DNA from: Gnetum montanum
Taxonomy: Eukaryota > Streptophyta > Gnetopsida > Gnetales > Gnetaceae
Length of the DNA: 64,000 bases
NCBI GenBank assembly: GCA_015680685.1
Contig: MNCI01015910.1
Span: 1,615,497 to 1,679,496, forward strand
Direction of reading: 5' to 3'
Below are positions 23,189 to 33,045 of the stretch, in pieces. Each line of letters starts with the position of its first letter. The stretch's first letter is position 1. Made by a program: the position numbers and the translations under genes. The notes below the pieces were generated by a model. The model was not told the DNA's origin. It saw only the letters and a list, made by a program, of their open reading frames with translations, and did not search any database.

Positions 23189-24082
23189 CTATAGGTAAGT
23201 TTTAATGTGGGTGTACCTCTCCTGGGTATCTGTAGCACTGACAGAGGCCACGTGTTTCATTTGAGTGATAGGCTCTACGCATTCGATACTCAAAGTTGGC
23301 AGGTTTACCAAGGAGTATGATGGAATGTTTAACGCGAGGGTAGCTAAGGCATCTGCCACGGTGTTCTCGTTGCATGGCACATGTTGCACATCTATGGTTG
23401 CAAATTGCTTAAGTAGGGTTTTTGCTAGGCCACAGTAGGGTTGCAGGTGTGTAGCCTTACAAGCGTAGACCTTGGTGATTTGATTCACAACTAGTTGTGA
23501 ATCTCCCCAGATTGCCAGGTGTTGTATGTGTAGTGCCCAGGCAGTTAAGAGGCCTCTGAGTAACCTCTCATACTCTGCCACATTTTTGGTGCAAGGGAAC
23601 GTAAAACGATATGTGGATGGATGCATTTCCCCAAAAGGGAATGTGATGATGGCAGTGGCGCTACCTCCTTGTGCGGTCGAGGCATCGTCGAAGTGTAGAG
23701 TGGCTTCGAGATGTAATGGGACAATGTCAATATTGCTAATGTGCTCGTTCGGGAATTTGGGGTCTATGGTTGCCTGGTCATCGACTGGCGAGGCCGTGAG
23801 TTGGGTTACTATGGCTTGACCCTTCGTCGACGATTGACTTACATAGTGTAAATCAAACTCCGTGATTATTGTCTTCCATCGGGCTATCTTGCTACTTTCG
23901 TATAGGTTGTTAGTGATAGCCCGAAGTATATTGCTTTTGCAAATGATGTCGGTTGTACTACAGAACAAGTAATGCCACCACTTTTTTAGTGTGAATACTA
24001 AGGCAAGGTAATTCCTCTCCACTTCGTTGTATTTTGCCTTGTGCGCTATTAGTGCATGGCACTGGTATCTCAGAACCATCAT
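23189..24082 (-). CDS. Tat-1 RNase H plus second, archaeal-type RNase H (297 aa segment)
   Basis: A long uninterrupted pol segment. Residues 18-95 are the C-terminal half of the ordinary Ty3/gypsy RNase H (YNEVERNYLALVFTLKKWWH, ARWKTIITEFDLHYV). Residues 127-252 are a separate RNase H fold: LHFDDAS (Asp 132/133), NVAEYERLL (Glu 170), GDSQLVV (Asp 194) and NTVADALATLA (Asp 244), so all four acidic catalytic positions are present. A tandem second RNase H of archaeal type (aRNH) is a defining acquisition of the Tat lineage (established knowledge). The reading frame is closed upstream by a stop at about 24085 that cuts it from RT, so the start Met is not a real one. Confidence 0.85.
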   Translation of the reverse strand: MMVLRYQCHALIAHKAKYNEVERNYLALVFTLKKWWHYLFCSTTDIICKSNILRAITNNLYESSKIARWKTIITEFDLHYVSQSSTKGQAIVTQLTASPVDDQATIDPKFPNEHISNIDIVPLHLEATLHFDDASTAQGGSATAIITFPFGEMHPSTYRFTFPCTKNVAEYERLLRGLLTAWALHIQHLAIWGDSQLVVNQITKVYACKATHLQPYCGLAKTLLKQFATIDVQHVPCNENTVADALATLALNIPSYSLVNLPTLSIECVEPITQMKHVASVSATDTQERYTHIKTYL

Positions 24083-25447
24083 CTCATTTCTGACATAGCA
24101 GTGTCGCGACAGATGTGTCGGAGGTGGTGAGGTAGATAAAGAAGGATTTATTCCTTTGTGGCGGATGCACAGTCGGGAGGTGTGAGAGTTCCTTCTTCAG
24201 GTCGTCGAAGGCTTGTTGACACTAGGTTGTCCACTCGAAGCTCACCCCTTTCTTTAGAAGATGTTGCATGGGGTGTAACTTGTCGGTCAATCTTGCTATA
24301 AACCTTTGAATGAACTGTACCCTACCTTGCAAACCAAGTAGGTCCTTGAGGTTTTTGGGAGGTACTAGGTTAACGATGGCCTTGACTTTGTCAGGGTCTA
24401 CTCGTATTTCGGCCTCTGATACTACGAACCCTAACATGCGTCCATTTTTCACCCCAAAGATGAACTTTTTAGGGTTGAGGCGTAGTCGTTCATTTGGCAG
24501 CACTTGAGGACTACTCCTAGATCGCGTGGGTGATCAGTTTCCTCTTTGGACTTGATTGCTATATCATCCACGTAGTTGTTTAATGTATCTAGGATATAGT
24601 CGCTAAAAATGTAAGTCATGGCTCGCTGGTAGGTTGCTCCAGTATTCTTGAGCCCAAAGGGCATCATGGTGTAGTAGAAGGTCCTCCATGGGGCCATGAA
24701 GTTTGTTGATAGCTGATGCTCTAGGTTAAGGTGGATTTGGTTGTATCCGGAGAAACCATCCATGAAGGATAGTAGAGCATGACTAGCCGTGGTGTCGATG
24801 AGCTAATCGATACTTGGAAGTGGGAAGTTATCCTTGATCGTTGCCTTGTTCAAATCCCGAAAGTCTATACAGATCCGTATTCCCCCCATTTTCTTCGAAA
24901 CTACAACAATGTTGGACACCCACTCTGAGTAATCAACCGCGCGGATGAAACCAGCTTGGTATAGCTTGGTGATTTCATCCCTCACGGCTAGTGCGATTTT
25001 CGGCTTAACTTTGCGAGCCTTCTGCTTAACTGCCTTCATGTGTGGGTCTAGGACGATGTTGTGTTGAATCAGTTGCAGATCCAGACCTGGCATGTTGCTA
25101 TACGACCATGTGAAGATGCTGATGTTGTCTTGTAGAATCTTGGCTACGTTTTTGTGCATTTGCGTGTCTAGGAGGGAGCTGAGCTTTAGCGTTTTCACTT
25201 TCCCCTTCGACGTGGTCACAGGCATCTCAATGAGAGGGTCCTCGATCACATCCCCGACCTCTAAGTTTAGGGCTTGGATTAGATGCTCAGGCTAGTCTGG
25301 AGATGCCTCTAAGGCTTCTATGGTGCTAGTTGTGACCAACCCCTAATCGATCATGTTGGGATTCAACTGTCTCGTGAGCTTGCCCTATGGACCTGCTAAC
25401 GTTAAAGGTGTGGAAAGGTCGCAATGGATTTCCATCTCTTGCTCGAC
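24083..25447 (-). pseudogene. Tat-1 reverse transcriptase and start of RNase H
   Basis: Candidate exon start at 25447 after acceptor TTGGTAG. Open segments 25249-24803, 24763-24449 and 24503-24222 give, in order: NISIFTWSYSNMPGLD, VRDEITKLYQAGFIRAV, RICIDFRDLNKATIKDNFPL, MDGFSGYNQIHL, MPFGLKNTGATYQRAM, NNYVDDIAIKS (active site YVDD, about 24575) and NPKKFIFGVKNGRMLGF. It continues with CQQAFDDLKKEL and the RNase H start. These phrases are of Tat type. Stops at 24802, 24764 and 24220 and a frameshift near 24500 disable it. Confidence 0.87.
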
Positions 25448-25589
25448 CTACCAACATAAGATAAAAGCCTGGTTAAGGGGCATATGTCGACATAGATTGT
25501 ATGTAACGAAAATTTGCAAAATAGTGACGTGATGCAACTTGCGAAGTGTGATGATGTAAAGATTGAAAGTTTGCTAGTTGAAGGTCATG

Positions 25590-26115
25590 GCGGACCGCCA
25601 AGGCGTGAAAATGGAGGACTGCTGAAGATGCAAAATTGCCGATGCAAAGTGTGAAGTTGTGAAACTGTCGATATGAAAATGCTAAACTGCTAGTTTAGTG
25701 TCATTTCAGACTACCAAGTTACAACATGCAAGATCTTAACATGCAAAATTATAATATGCGAAACAGGAGATTGTGGGTATGAGAAGTGCAAAACCGTTAA
25801 TGCAAAGATACGAATTGCTGAAATGAAGACACGAAGTGAGAATGCAAACTACTAACATGAAAACATGAAACTGTTAAAAATTACGACACTGCTAATGTGG
25901 AAGAAGATGCAAAAAATACCCATGTAAGAATGTGGTATTGTTAGTTTAACGTCATTGCGGACTGCGAACGCGACAAGTTGAAACTGCTAGTTTAGGGTCT
26001 TTTCGGACCATTAGAAGTGCGACTATGCTAGGATTGCTAGCTTAAGGTGTTTTCGGACCGGTCGCACTGCGATTGCCAGGATTACTAGTTTAAGGTCTTT
26101 TCAGACCTATAATGA
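25590..26115 (+). repeat. Motif cluster 2
   Basis: Dispersed units around CTAGTTTAAGGTC, 5-6 bases, GGACC (clear at 25690, 25940, 25990, 26030, 26090). Each unit contains a GGTC...GACC inverted repeat that could form a small hairpin. It lies just before the first exon of the antisense gene. Confidence 0.75.
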
Positions 26116-27997
26116 AAACAAATATGTTTTTTTGTTTTCGGGAAAGTAAACATTTGGCTTGAAGTGTGTCAAGGCTTTAATGCTAATAGTGCTACGATGT
26201 CATGGTGAGCATGCTACGCTGTACGGTGCACTCTGCATTAATCGGAGAGAGAGAGCGGCAAGTTTCCCTATCTTATCATTACGACCATAAGTGGGGATTA
26301 AACCTTGACAATTTTGCCATTCTCACCGTAAGAGTGCAAAGCCCACATCGGAGCACAAGGTGATTTCGGAGCACGAAGAAATTGTGCTAACAACTAGCAA
26401 GGAAAGTTTTTACAGCGAAGAGGAGAGTAAATATACAAGAAGGAAAATGGATCCTAAGATTCATTTTGTGCTTGCAAAGGTTGAGGAGGCGAAGAAGACC
26501 CTGGGGCATGCAACACAAGCATGTGTTGCGGTGCGAAAGAGCACGTCGTTGACCCAGTAGGTTACTATGTTTCCTTTGCCTTTTCTTTTTGTGTCTTCTG
26601 TTGTTCTCTACTTTCATTTTGCGTCCTATTCATTTTGCATCCATTTTTGGGTGCCTGTGTTTTCTGTGGTTGAGTTATTTTGGCCCTTGAATCACCGCTG
26701 TCGCCATTTTGGCCATGGCAGATGCATAAATGTTACACCATAGTTGCATGCAAGGTCGCTGAAACTGCCACCGCCGCGGCTGTCATAATCGTGGGGGTTG
26801 GGGTAGTTTAAGTTGCTTGACCTTCACATGGCATAATGTAGGACCCTTAGGAGGGCTAGGCCATGTGCGATGCGATGGTGCCACATGTGCTTTGTTAGGG
26901 CATGTTGTTAATTATTCTATTGCTATGCTAGGCTATTTGCATGTTCTTGCTAGGCTTTCATGCCTTTTGTACGCTATGTGTGGGCAGAGGGTTATGCTAC
27001 GCTATATGTATAAATTGCTAGGCGTTGCTACGTTGCGCATGTATTGCCCTTAGATATGATGTTAATATTTGCTAATTGTGTTGTGCATGGTGGGACTGAG
27101 ACCCAGGCTGATTATTTTGGAAATTAGAGGGGTCCTGTGTCATGTGAGCAGATCTGTGGCTAATTCTCCTCCTCCCCAGATACGTATGGGAGAGCGAGGG
27201 GTTTGGTTCAGGAAAGGGGCATAGGGCTTCCTAAAATTCCTCCTTGACCACTTCAGCATGATTATTTGGTCCTCCTTGGAGGAGGTGGAGGCGGCCGGCA
27301 TAACAGAAGTCATTTTTCCTGGGGCAAGTCGAGGCATTCTAAGGTTTTTGACTGACGAGGCAATCACGAGTGGGTGGGGAGAAGGATCCAGTCAGCACCC
27401 AATAGGGTTAAGGCGCTTGGCCTGGATCTGGGATATGCCCGAGTATAGTTGCTACCACAGTTTCAACACATTGTTCCTCACACATTTTATGATGACGTGC
27501 TTTCAGAACCCTTAAGGAACTGTCTATTGTGCTAGCAGGTGAGTTTTTTATAGCCTTGTTTTGCTATGTTGGTGCGATGCTGGCTGTAGCGACCTAATGC
27601 TAATAGTTCGCGTTTTCTACTAGGTTCTTCATCGACGAGGATGGGATTCATGACACACCGGGTCTACTGGCTACAGCACAACTAGCCCTACAGGAGTTCT
27701 CTTCTGCTGAGAACCTATGGGCGGGTGTGATTGGGCAATGCGGGGGTGAGTACCACACCTGCCCAAACGTATATTTCCCCCTCTACAATTAGTGTAGGCA
27801 GCAGGGCTGGTTGGATGGGGAGTGGACAAAACCCTTCAAACCAGTCACAGTTGAAAAAGTTTTGGTTGAACTCCCATAGTTCCCACTGCCATACTGAGCT
27901 AGTAGGTCGAGCGGTAAGTGCCATATGCTTAAGTGTCTTTGCAAATTTTGAATTCTCTGTGTGTTTCGCTAAATGTTTTTTGTGGAACTATTGCAAG

Positions 27998-29052
27998 GGA
28001 AAAGGAGCCTCAGGAGGTGACGATGGTAACTGCAGAGGCACAGGGGGTGAATGTCTACTTCAAGTATGGGGAAGTAGCGAAGAGCCAATGTTGGCTGAAC
28101 AATGGTGGAGCCTCAGATTCCTTGGTCTAGAACATCGAAAAGGTGGGGCTTATGGATCTATTCTTGGCCCTGAACTTGGGCGTTCTTGCCGCCAAGATGC
28201 TTTCGCTAGTTGAATCCTTTTTCGACAAGATGGACTGCTTTCACTTGCACATGCATGGCATGCAGGTGGTTAATGAAATCAATGACCAACTGTTCGTGGA
28301 TCTGTTCAGTGTCTCTATCGAAGGCATTCCAATAGAATCGAAATCCAAGATGGAGTTGACCCTCCAGAAGAAGGACATTCAGGAGTAGTTGGGGATCACC
28401 AAGGAGTGCAAGTGGCTCCCTATGGATAAGCTCAAAAAAGGACCTGCCAAGGAGATTTACCCTACTTTCTGCACTCACACATTCCCCCAACTGCTCACCC
28501 AAGGAAAGGTCCTGGGGCTCGAGCAGGCCTAGATAATGCGCAAGGTTATGGAGGAGGGGACCCATTACAACTGGGCCGAGTCCCTGTGTAAAGGCTTGTA
28601 GGCTGAAATCTCAGGGTACCGTATGAAAATAGAGTCCCGTTCCAACATCCATTACACCTTCTACATAGGCTGTCTTAAGCACTTGGTGAAGTTCCTGGTG
28701 GTTCAGGAGAAAGGAGGCTGGGTCATGCGAAATCGTGACCAGATTTCCAGACCTTGGATTCACCAGATTTTTTGGACCATCTGAGCCTAGGATCCCCTAG
28801 AAGTAATCGGGGAGTCATTTTTTGTAATGACGAAGGATCGGGTGGCCCACAACGTTCGCGGCTAGGACATCGTGGGTGAGATGTCCCCCACCTTGGACGG
28901 TAGCGCATCGTGGGGTGAACGTCTCATGGCTAAGACTGTGGCCAGCAAGGTGTGGCGAAAGAGGCCTCCTTCGATTGGGGAAACCCTTCGCATGGGGGAA
29001 GGGGAGGGAAAAAGACTGCGGCTTAAACTACAGAGGATGCAACCCCTTATTG
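27998..29052 (+). pseudogene. Antisense gene, largest exon
   Basis: The longest exon (1055 bp, about 350 codons) with eight or nine stops. Readable stretches include VNVYFKYGEVAKSQCWLNNG, GLMDLFLALNLGVLAAKML, HMHGMQVVNEINDQLFVDLF and IHYTFYIGCLKHLVKFLVV. Acceptor at 27996-27997 after GGAACTATTGCAAG; donor GTAAGT at 29053. The stretch 28143-28388 is uninterrupted. I recognise no domain. Confidence 0.55.
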
Positions 29053-29826
29053 GTAAGTGCTTCCATTAAATGCTTGATTTGTTGTAGTCAGCTATGCTAT
29101 GCTACGCTAGATGGCGTGGTGTAGCATAGCATTTGCCTTAGGCTAACTTGCTTTGAGCTAATGCAAACACATTTTTTGATCATCAGAAGAAAAAGAGGAA
29201 GAAGAAGAAGGCGACGAAGAGGTGTTGGCCCTTAGGATAGGGACGACGAATGAAGACGCGGGGGCCCCACTCATAGAGAGAAGGATCCTAGTCGAAAGAC
29301 AGAGAGCTCCTGTCATTAAGGTAGGGGCTCTCATTATTAGGGAGAACCCTCCTACTGGCGAGGAGAAGCCTCCCTTGAATAAAAAATGTGTTGGTCTCCT
29401 TAAAGGGAAGGCACCAGCGCATGAAGAAGAGGTCCATAGGGACCTAGGAGGAACTTTCGGCCCCGCTTCTGCCATCGTCTTGCGTCAGTTGGAAGCTAGA
29501 TTGCAACCGGACGTTGGTGAGTTCGGCAATATGTTTGCCTTGTCATAGTCCATTTCGATCATTACTAACATGTTTGGTTACGCAACAGGTGCTACCGCCG
29601 ATGCCATGGGACCCCCTTCGATTCACCCGGGGTCCTGTGCTAAAATCCCTAATAAATTCATGTTTATGTAGGGGATTGTTGATGACGTGATTAATCGCCT
29701 TAGCAGGTGAACCCTGAAGTGGGTAAGTAGTAGTGTCGTTTGCTCTTGCGTTATTATGCTAAAATTTCTTGCGTTTGCTACTTGTGCTATGCTAATGCGA
29801 TTGGTGTGTTCTTTGTGTCATGGTAG

Positions 29827-30650
29827 CTTCTCGACTCAAGTGGGACCCGACACGACCTTTGAAAGTCGGTGTTGTGTCCACATTCCCATGGGAAGTGACC
29901 AAGGTGTCTCGTCGTGCATACGACGAGGTCTACAAATGTGCTTTGCATTCGGCACGCTCTCTATGGGAGTGCAAGTGTACCAATGAGGAGCTGTGGAAAT
30001 GAGCTCAGAAGGCAGAGCAGAGGGAGGCCGACTTGAGGATCGAGGTGGAGGATCTCAAGTCGAGGAATGAGTTCCTCATGGCCCGTGACACTAACAACAA
30101 GGACTGACGCAGAGCTGTGGAAGACCATGCTCGATTTTGGATAGTTGTGCGTCAGAATGTTAAGACTACCCATGAAATAATAGAGTAGTAGATGTAGATG
30201 GACCTACTAGACCAGTAGTGTCAGGATCTAAGAGACATCAGCGCCAAGATTTATGAATGGGGGCAGATGCAAAGAAATCATAAATATATGTATAAATAGG
30301 AAAATGCCGTCCATCGTAAGTTATACAAAGATGTTGCTATGAAGGAATTTACATATGAAGCATTCGTAAAAGCCATTGACGCTTCTAAAGCCTATACCAG
30401 ATTCAAAGAGCAGGTCAAAGTCACGAAATCTCCTGACCAGAAGGTGGCCCTTCCCGCAGGGGAGACCATGACCATCCTGTTTTCTCTGAGGCCACCAAGA
30501 TGGACACTCGTCGAAAGGGAGAGACCTGCTGCACTAGATGTTGCACTAGGCAAAAGGTGTTGGGTAGATATCATGGCAGAGGAGGTCTGGCATTGCCTCG
30601 GGCTTGGTTTAGATTAGATACCCTTTGAGATGGACGCGGGCCCTTCTCAG
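29827..30650 (+). pseudogene. Antisense gene, coiled-coil-like exon
   Basis: Reading starts SRLKWDPTRPLKVGVV and continues VSRRAYDEVYKCALHSARSL, then a charged heptad-like part and, after stops, MKEFTYEAFVKAIDASKAYT and VDIMAEEVWHCLGLG. Acceptor after CATGGTAG (29826); donor GTTAGT at 30651. The join from the previous exon is one base out of frame, so either that donor is wrong or a base was lost. Confidence 0.5.
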
Positions 30651-31032
30651 GTTAGTCATTTTCTACCGCATTAATGTTTATGTTCATGCTCTGTTGTAGT
30701 TTGCATTTGATGTCCTAGCTGACCACCTCACCCCTACGATGTAGGCCCTAGGTGAGGGTGTAGCGCTCATGGAGGGAGGAAATGAAGAGTCAACAAGGGA
30801 CAAAGTAGGTGAAGGTAATGATGTAGGAGTGCAAAGCAAAAACGATGCGAACAACACATGATCGCATGGGATTTTTTTTTTGAAAATTTGAAATGTTAGA
30901 TTTTTTGCAATTTTGTATAATGAATTTTGCAAACATTGAAAGACAACAGTTTTGAATAAAGTAAGAGGATTTTGCGCTAACTTGTGTATTGCATACATGC
31001 ATTTTGTATAAAGTGTTCATGCTTTCATGTGC

Positions 31033-31215
31033 TAGTTTTAGGCCATTTTAGGCCATTGCGTAACATGCCGAAGAAATGATGTGTCAACCACTTGAACAAA
31101 GGCTTACTGGTGACTTATGCTAGTTTTAGGCTATTTTGGACCATAGTGTAGCATTGCTAGTTTTAGGCCATTTCGGGCCATTGTGTAAATGCACATCGCT
31201 ATTTTTAGGCCATTT
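31033..31215 (+). repeat. Motif cluster 3
   Basis: Four units GCTAGTTTTAGGCCATTT...GGCCATTG about 35-70 bp apart (31034, 31120, 31148, 31200). Variant of the core of clusters 1 and 2. It lies just after the stop of the antisense gene. Confidence 0.72.
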
Positions 31216-31800
31216 CAGGCCATAGCGTAGAAGTGTGAGTAGTGTGTGGGCAAGAAGCAATGGGGCTGCTGTTGGCACATTTTGGCCATTTTATGGAACA
31301 GTTGGACTATCTTATCAAAAATTGAAACATCTTGGTGTTGGTACATTTCTACCATTTTATGGAGCAGGATTTGAAAGGGTATTCCATTTATCATCCATTG
31401 TGTGTTATGTGTTGATTTAAGAGAGAGAGAGATAATCTACCTATAATGTCCAAAATTTTAACATTGAATTTTTGAAGCAACGGATGGTGAAAATATGAAA
31501 TTTTAGTGCACTAATATTCTTAGAGATGATGAAGAAGACTGTGCATATGGCTTATTGAAGCAAAGAAGGTTCAAAGTACAACTGTGAGATGTTAGGTTAT
31601 CAGTTTGTTAAACCAAGGAACTATACATGCTCAACCAGTGCTGAATACTTTGTTAATGTTGTTTGGAGTCATCCACCATAAAAAAAAACATGTGCAGGAA
31701 ACCCGTTCTGAAGCTGAAGCTTCTTGTTAAATTTTATTTTTCTTAATCTTGATAGACTACAATAATTATCATTAATAATTTCAACTACTGTGGGAAAAAA
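31216..31800. other. Unassigned DNA in the Tat-1 intron
   Basis: No gene seen. Two related segments (31274-31304 and 31338-31367, both with CATTTTATGGA) form a short spaced repeat; a GA run is at 31420. Confidence 0.4.
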
Positions 31801-31809
31801 TCCCATACC

Positions 31810-33045
31810 AAATTCTAGACTAGGATATTATACAAATTCAAATCATTTACTCCAGACATTCTGTCGAACACTTTCTGCGCAAACTCCATTTCTCCAATTT
31901 TTCTTCCTACATGGTGACAAGCTACTGGCGACAAAGCCATTATAGGCCATCAATGACAACGATGACGACGACGATGCTGGATATATCCCTGGATGATGCT
32001 AAGGTTGAAAGCATTAAGACTACTCCTACGCCTCCATCACCTATTTCATGGTCTCTGAATCCATCGGAGAACGAGAAATTTGTCAGCATTCCAGCACCTC
32101 CATCATGTCCACCTTCACCATGGCCATCATCGTCTCCATCTCGGTGCCGCATGTGATTATTAACAGCATCATATAAGTCCGAATCAAATCATCCTGCAAA
32201 ACCTCCATTATTGACAAACCCTAGCGTAAAGGCAAATTCAACCCAAAAATGGACAATGATACTGTGCCCTGATCCAGCTAAACCGTGAGATTGTCGCGGT
32301 ATTTCCGAAGCATGGATTGGACATGAGCAGCAATGGTGGAGGGTTTTGGCAATGTTGACGACAAATGGTGGAGGGTTGTAGGTGGTGAAGCGTAGCTTTC
32401 TGGTCTACACACCTACTGCAGGTGCTCAAATGGATTTTAGTGGAAGCGTTGGAATACCATTCCGGAAAATATTTCAAGAATACAAATATTTCAGGTAGAG
32501 CTTTTCTGCATCCTTTTGTAGGCTCTTGGTTTTGGCACAGCCGTCGAGAATGGTTGCGATGGTGTAATTGTTGGGGTTTATCCGCGTTTGCTGCATCCTC
32601 GCTCACGTAGTTGTTGGCAACGTAACAGGAGATTAGGGTAGTGTAGGATACAACGTCTGGTTCAGGAATTTCACAAAAAACTTGGAGTGCGTCGCCCGGG
32701 CTTCCGTATTTGGCATACATGTGAATGAGTTTGTTTCACAGAGATTTGTCTGGGGGAATTTTCGGATAGACCAGGGCTCTGTTTCTTGTGCAGCATTGCA
32801 GCAGGTGTAAGTAAGTGGAATTGTCGATGTGTTGTGCACTCTGCAATATTTTGATGGCGTCATGCAACCTTCCATTGTTGTATAGATTTTTGATTTGTGT
32901 GTTCCTGTCCTCCAAAACCAAATTGCTGCATAGCCTCCGCATAAGCCATCGATGGGCCTGCCTCTTCTACATTAGCCCTCGCATGATTTTTCTGCATCAA
33001 TACACAAACTACATAACGGAAAGCAAGGCTATGTGTTGACACTAT
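31810..33045 (-). pseudogene. PPR (pentatricopeptide repeat) gene fragment
   Basis: Minus-strand frames give RRLCSNLVLEDRNTQIKNLY, NNGRLHDAIKILQSAQHID, STYLHLLQCCTRNRALVYPK, MYAKYGSPGDALQVFCEIPE and PDVVSYTTLISCYV (32942 to about 32580), then TIATILDGCAKTKSLQ, and finally GEMEFAQKVFDRMSG at about 31895-31850. These are typical plant PPR units, in which helix-turn-helix repeats bind organellar RNA. Frameshifts and stops (for example near 32738 and 32560) and a missing C terminus make it a pseudogene. It lies antisense to the accessory gene and in the same direction as Tat-1. Whether Tat-1 captured it or it arrived in another insert is open. Confidence 0.75.

Larger units (their letters stand above)
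26287..30861 (+). pseudogene. Antisense multi-exon gene of unknown function inside Tat-1
   Basis: Deduced exons: about 26287-26556, 27180-27538, 27624-27913, 27998-29052, 29187-29516, 29589-29722 (end uncertain), 29827-30650, 30700-30861. Donors are GTGAGT, GTAAGT or GTTAGT and acceptors end AG. The reading frame passes unchanged across four successive exon joins (27624 to 29722). The protein has an acidic stretch (exon 5: EEKEEEEEGDEE), a charged helix-forming part (exon 7: LRIEVEDLKSRNEFL) and otherwise no family I know. Some 16 stops remain, several fitting Trp codons turned to TAG/TGA. Introns contain words of the Tat LTR (GCTATGCTACGCTA at 29092), which suggests the gene is part of the element, not a late insert. 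It could instead be a captured host gene. Confidence 0.6.

Noticed and set aside
27180-27538. Exon 2 of the antisense gene as an FCP1/NIF-type phosphatase
   Set aside because: FLKFLLDHFSMIIWSS recalls REFLEF...IWSS of that family, but the catalytic DxDxT motif is not visible and the remainder aligns poorly.
26287-30861. Antisense gene as a plant mobile domain (MAIN/PMD) protein
   Set aside because: No HTFxxPxGE-like or LPxDG motif of that family could be read in any exon.
32238-32720. Intact PPR gene
   Set aside because: Only the first 40 or so residues of this frame are PPR-like; it then shifts out of frame and lacks most repeats.
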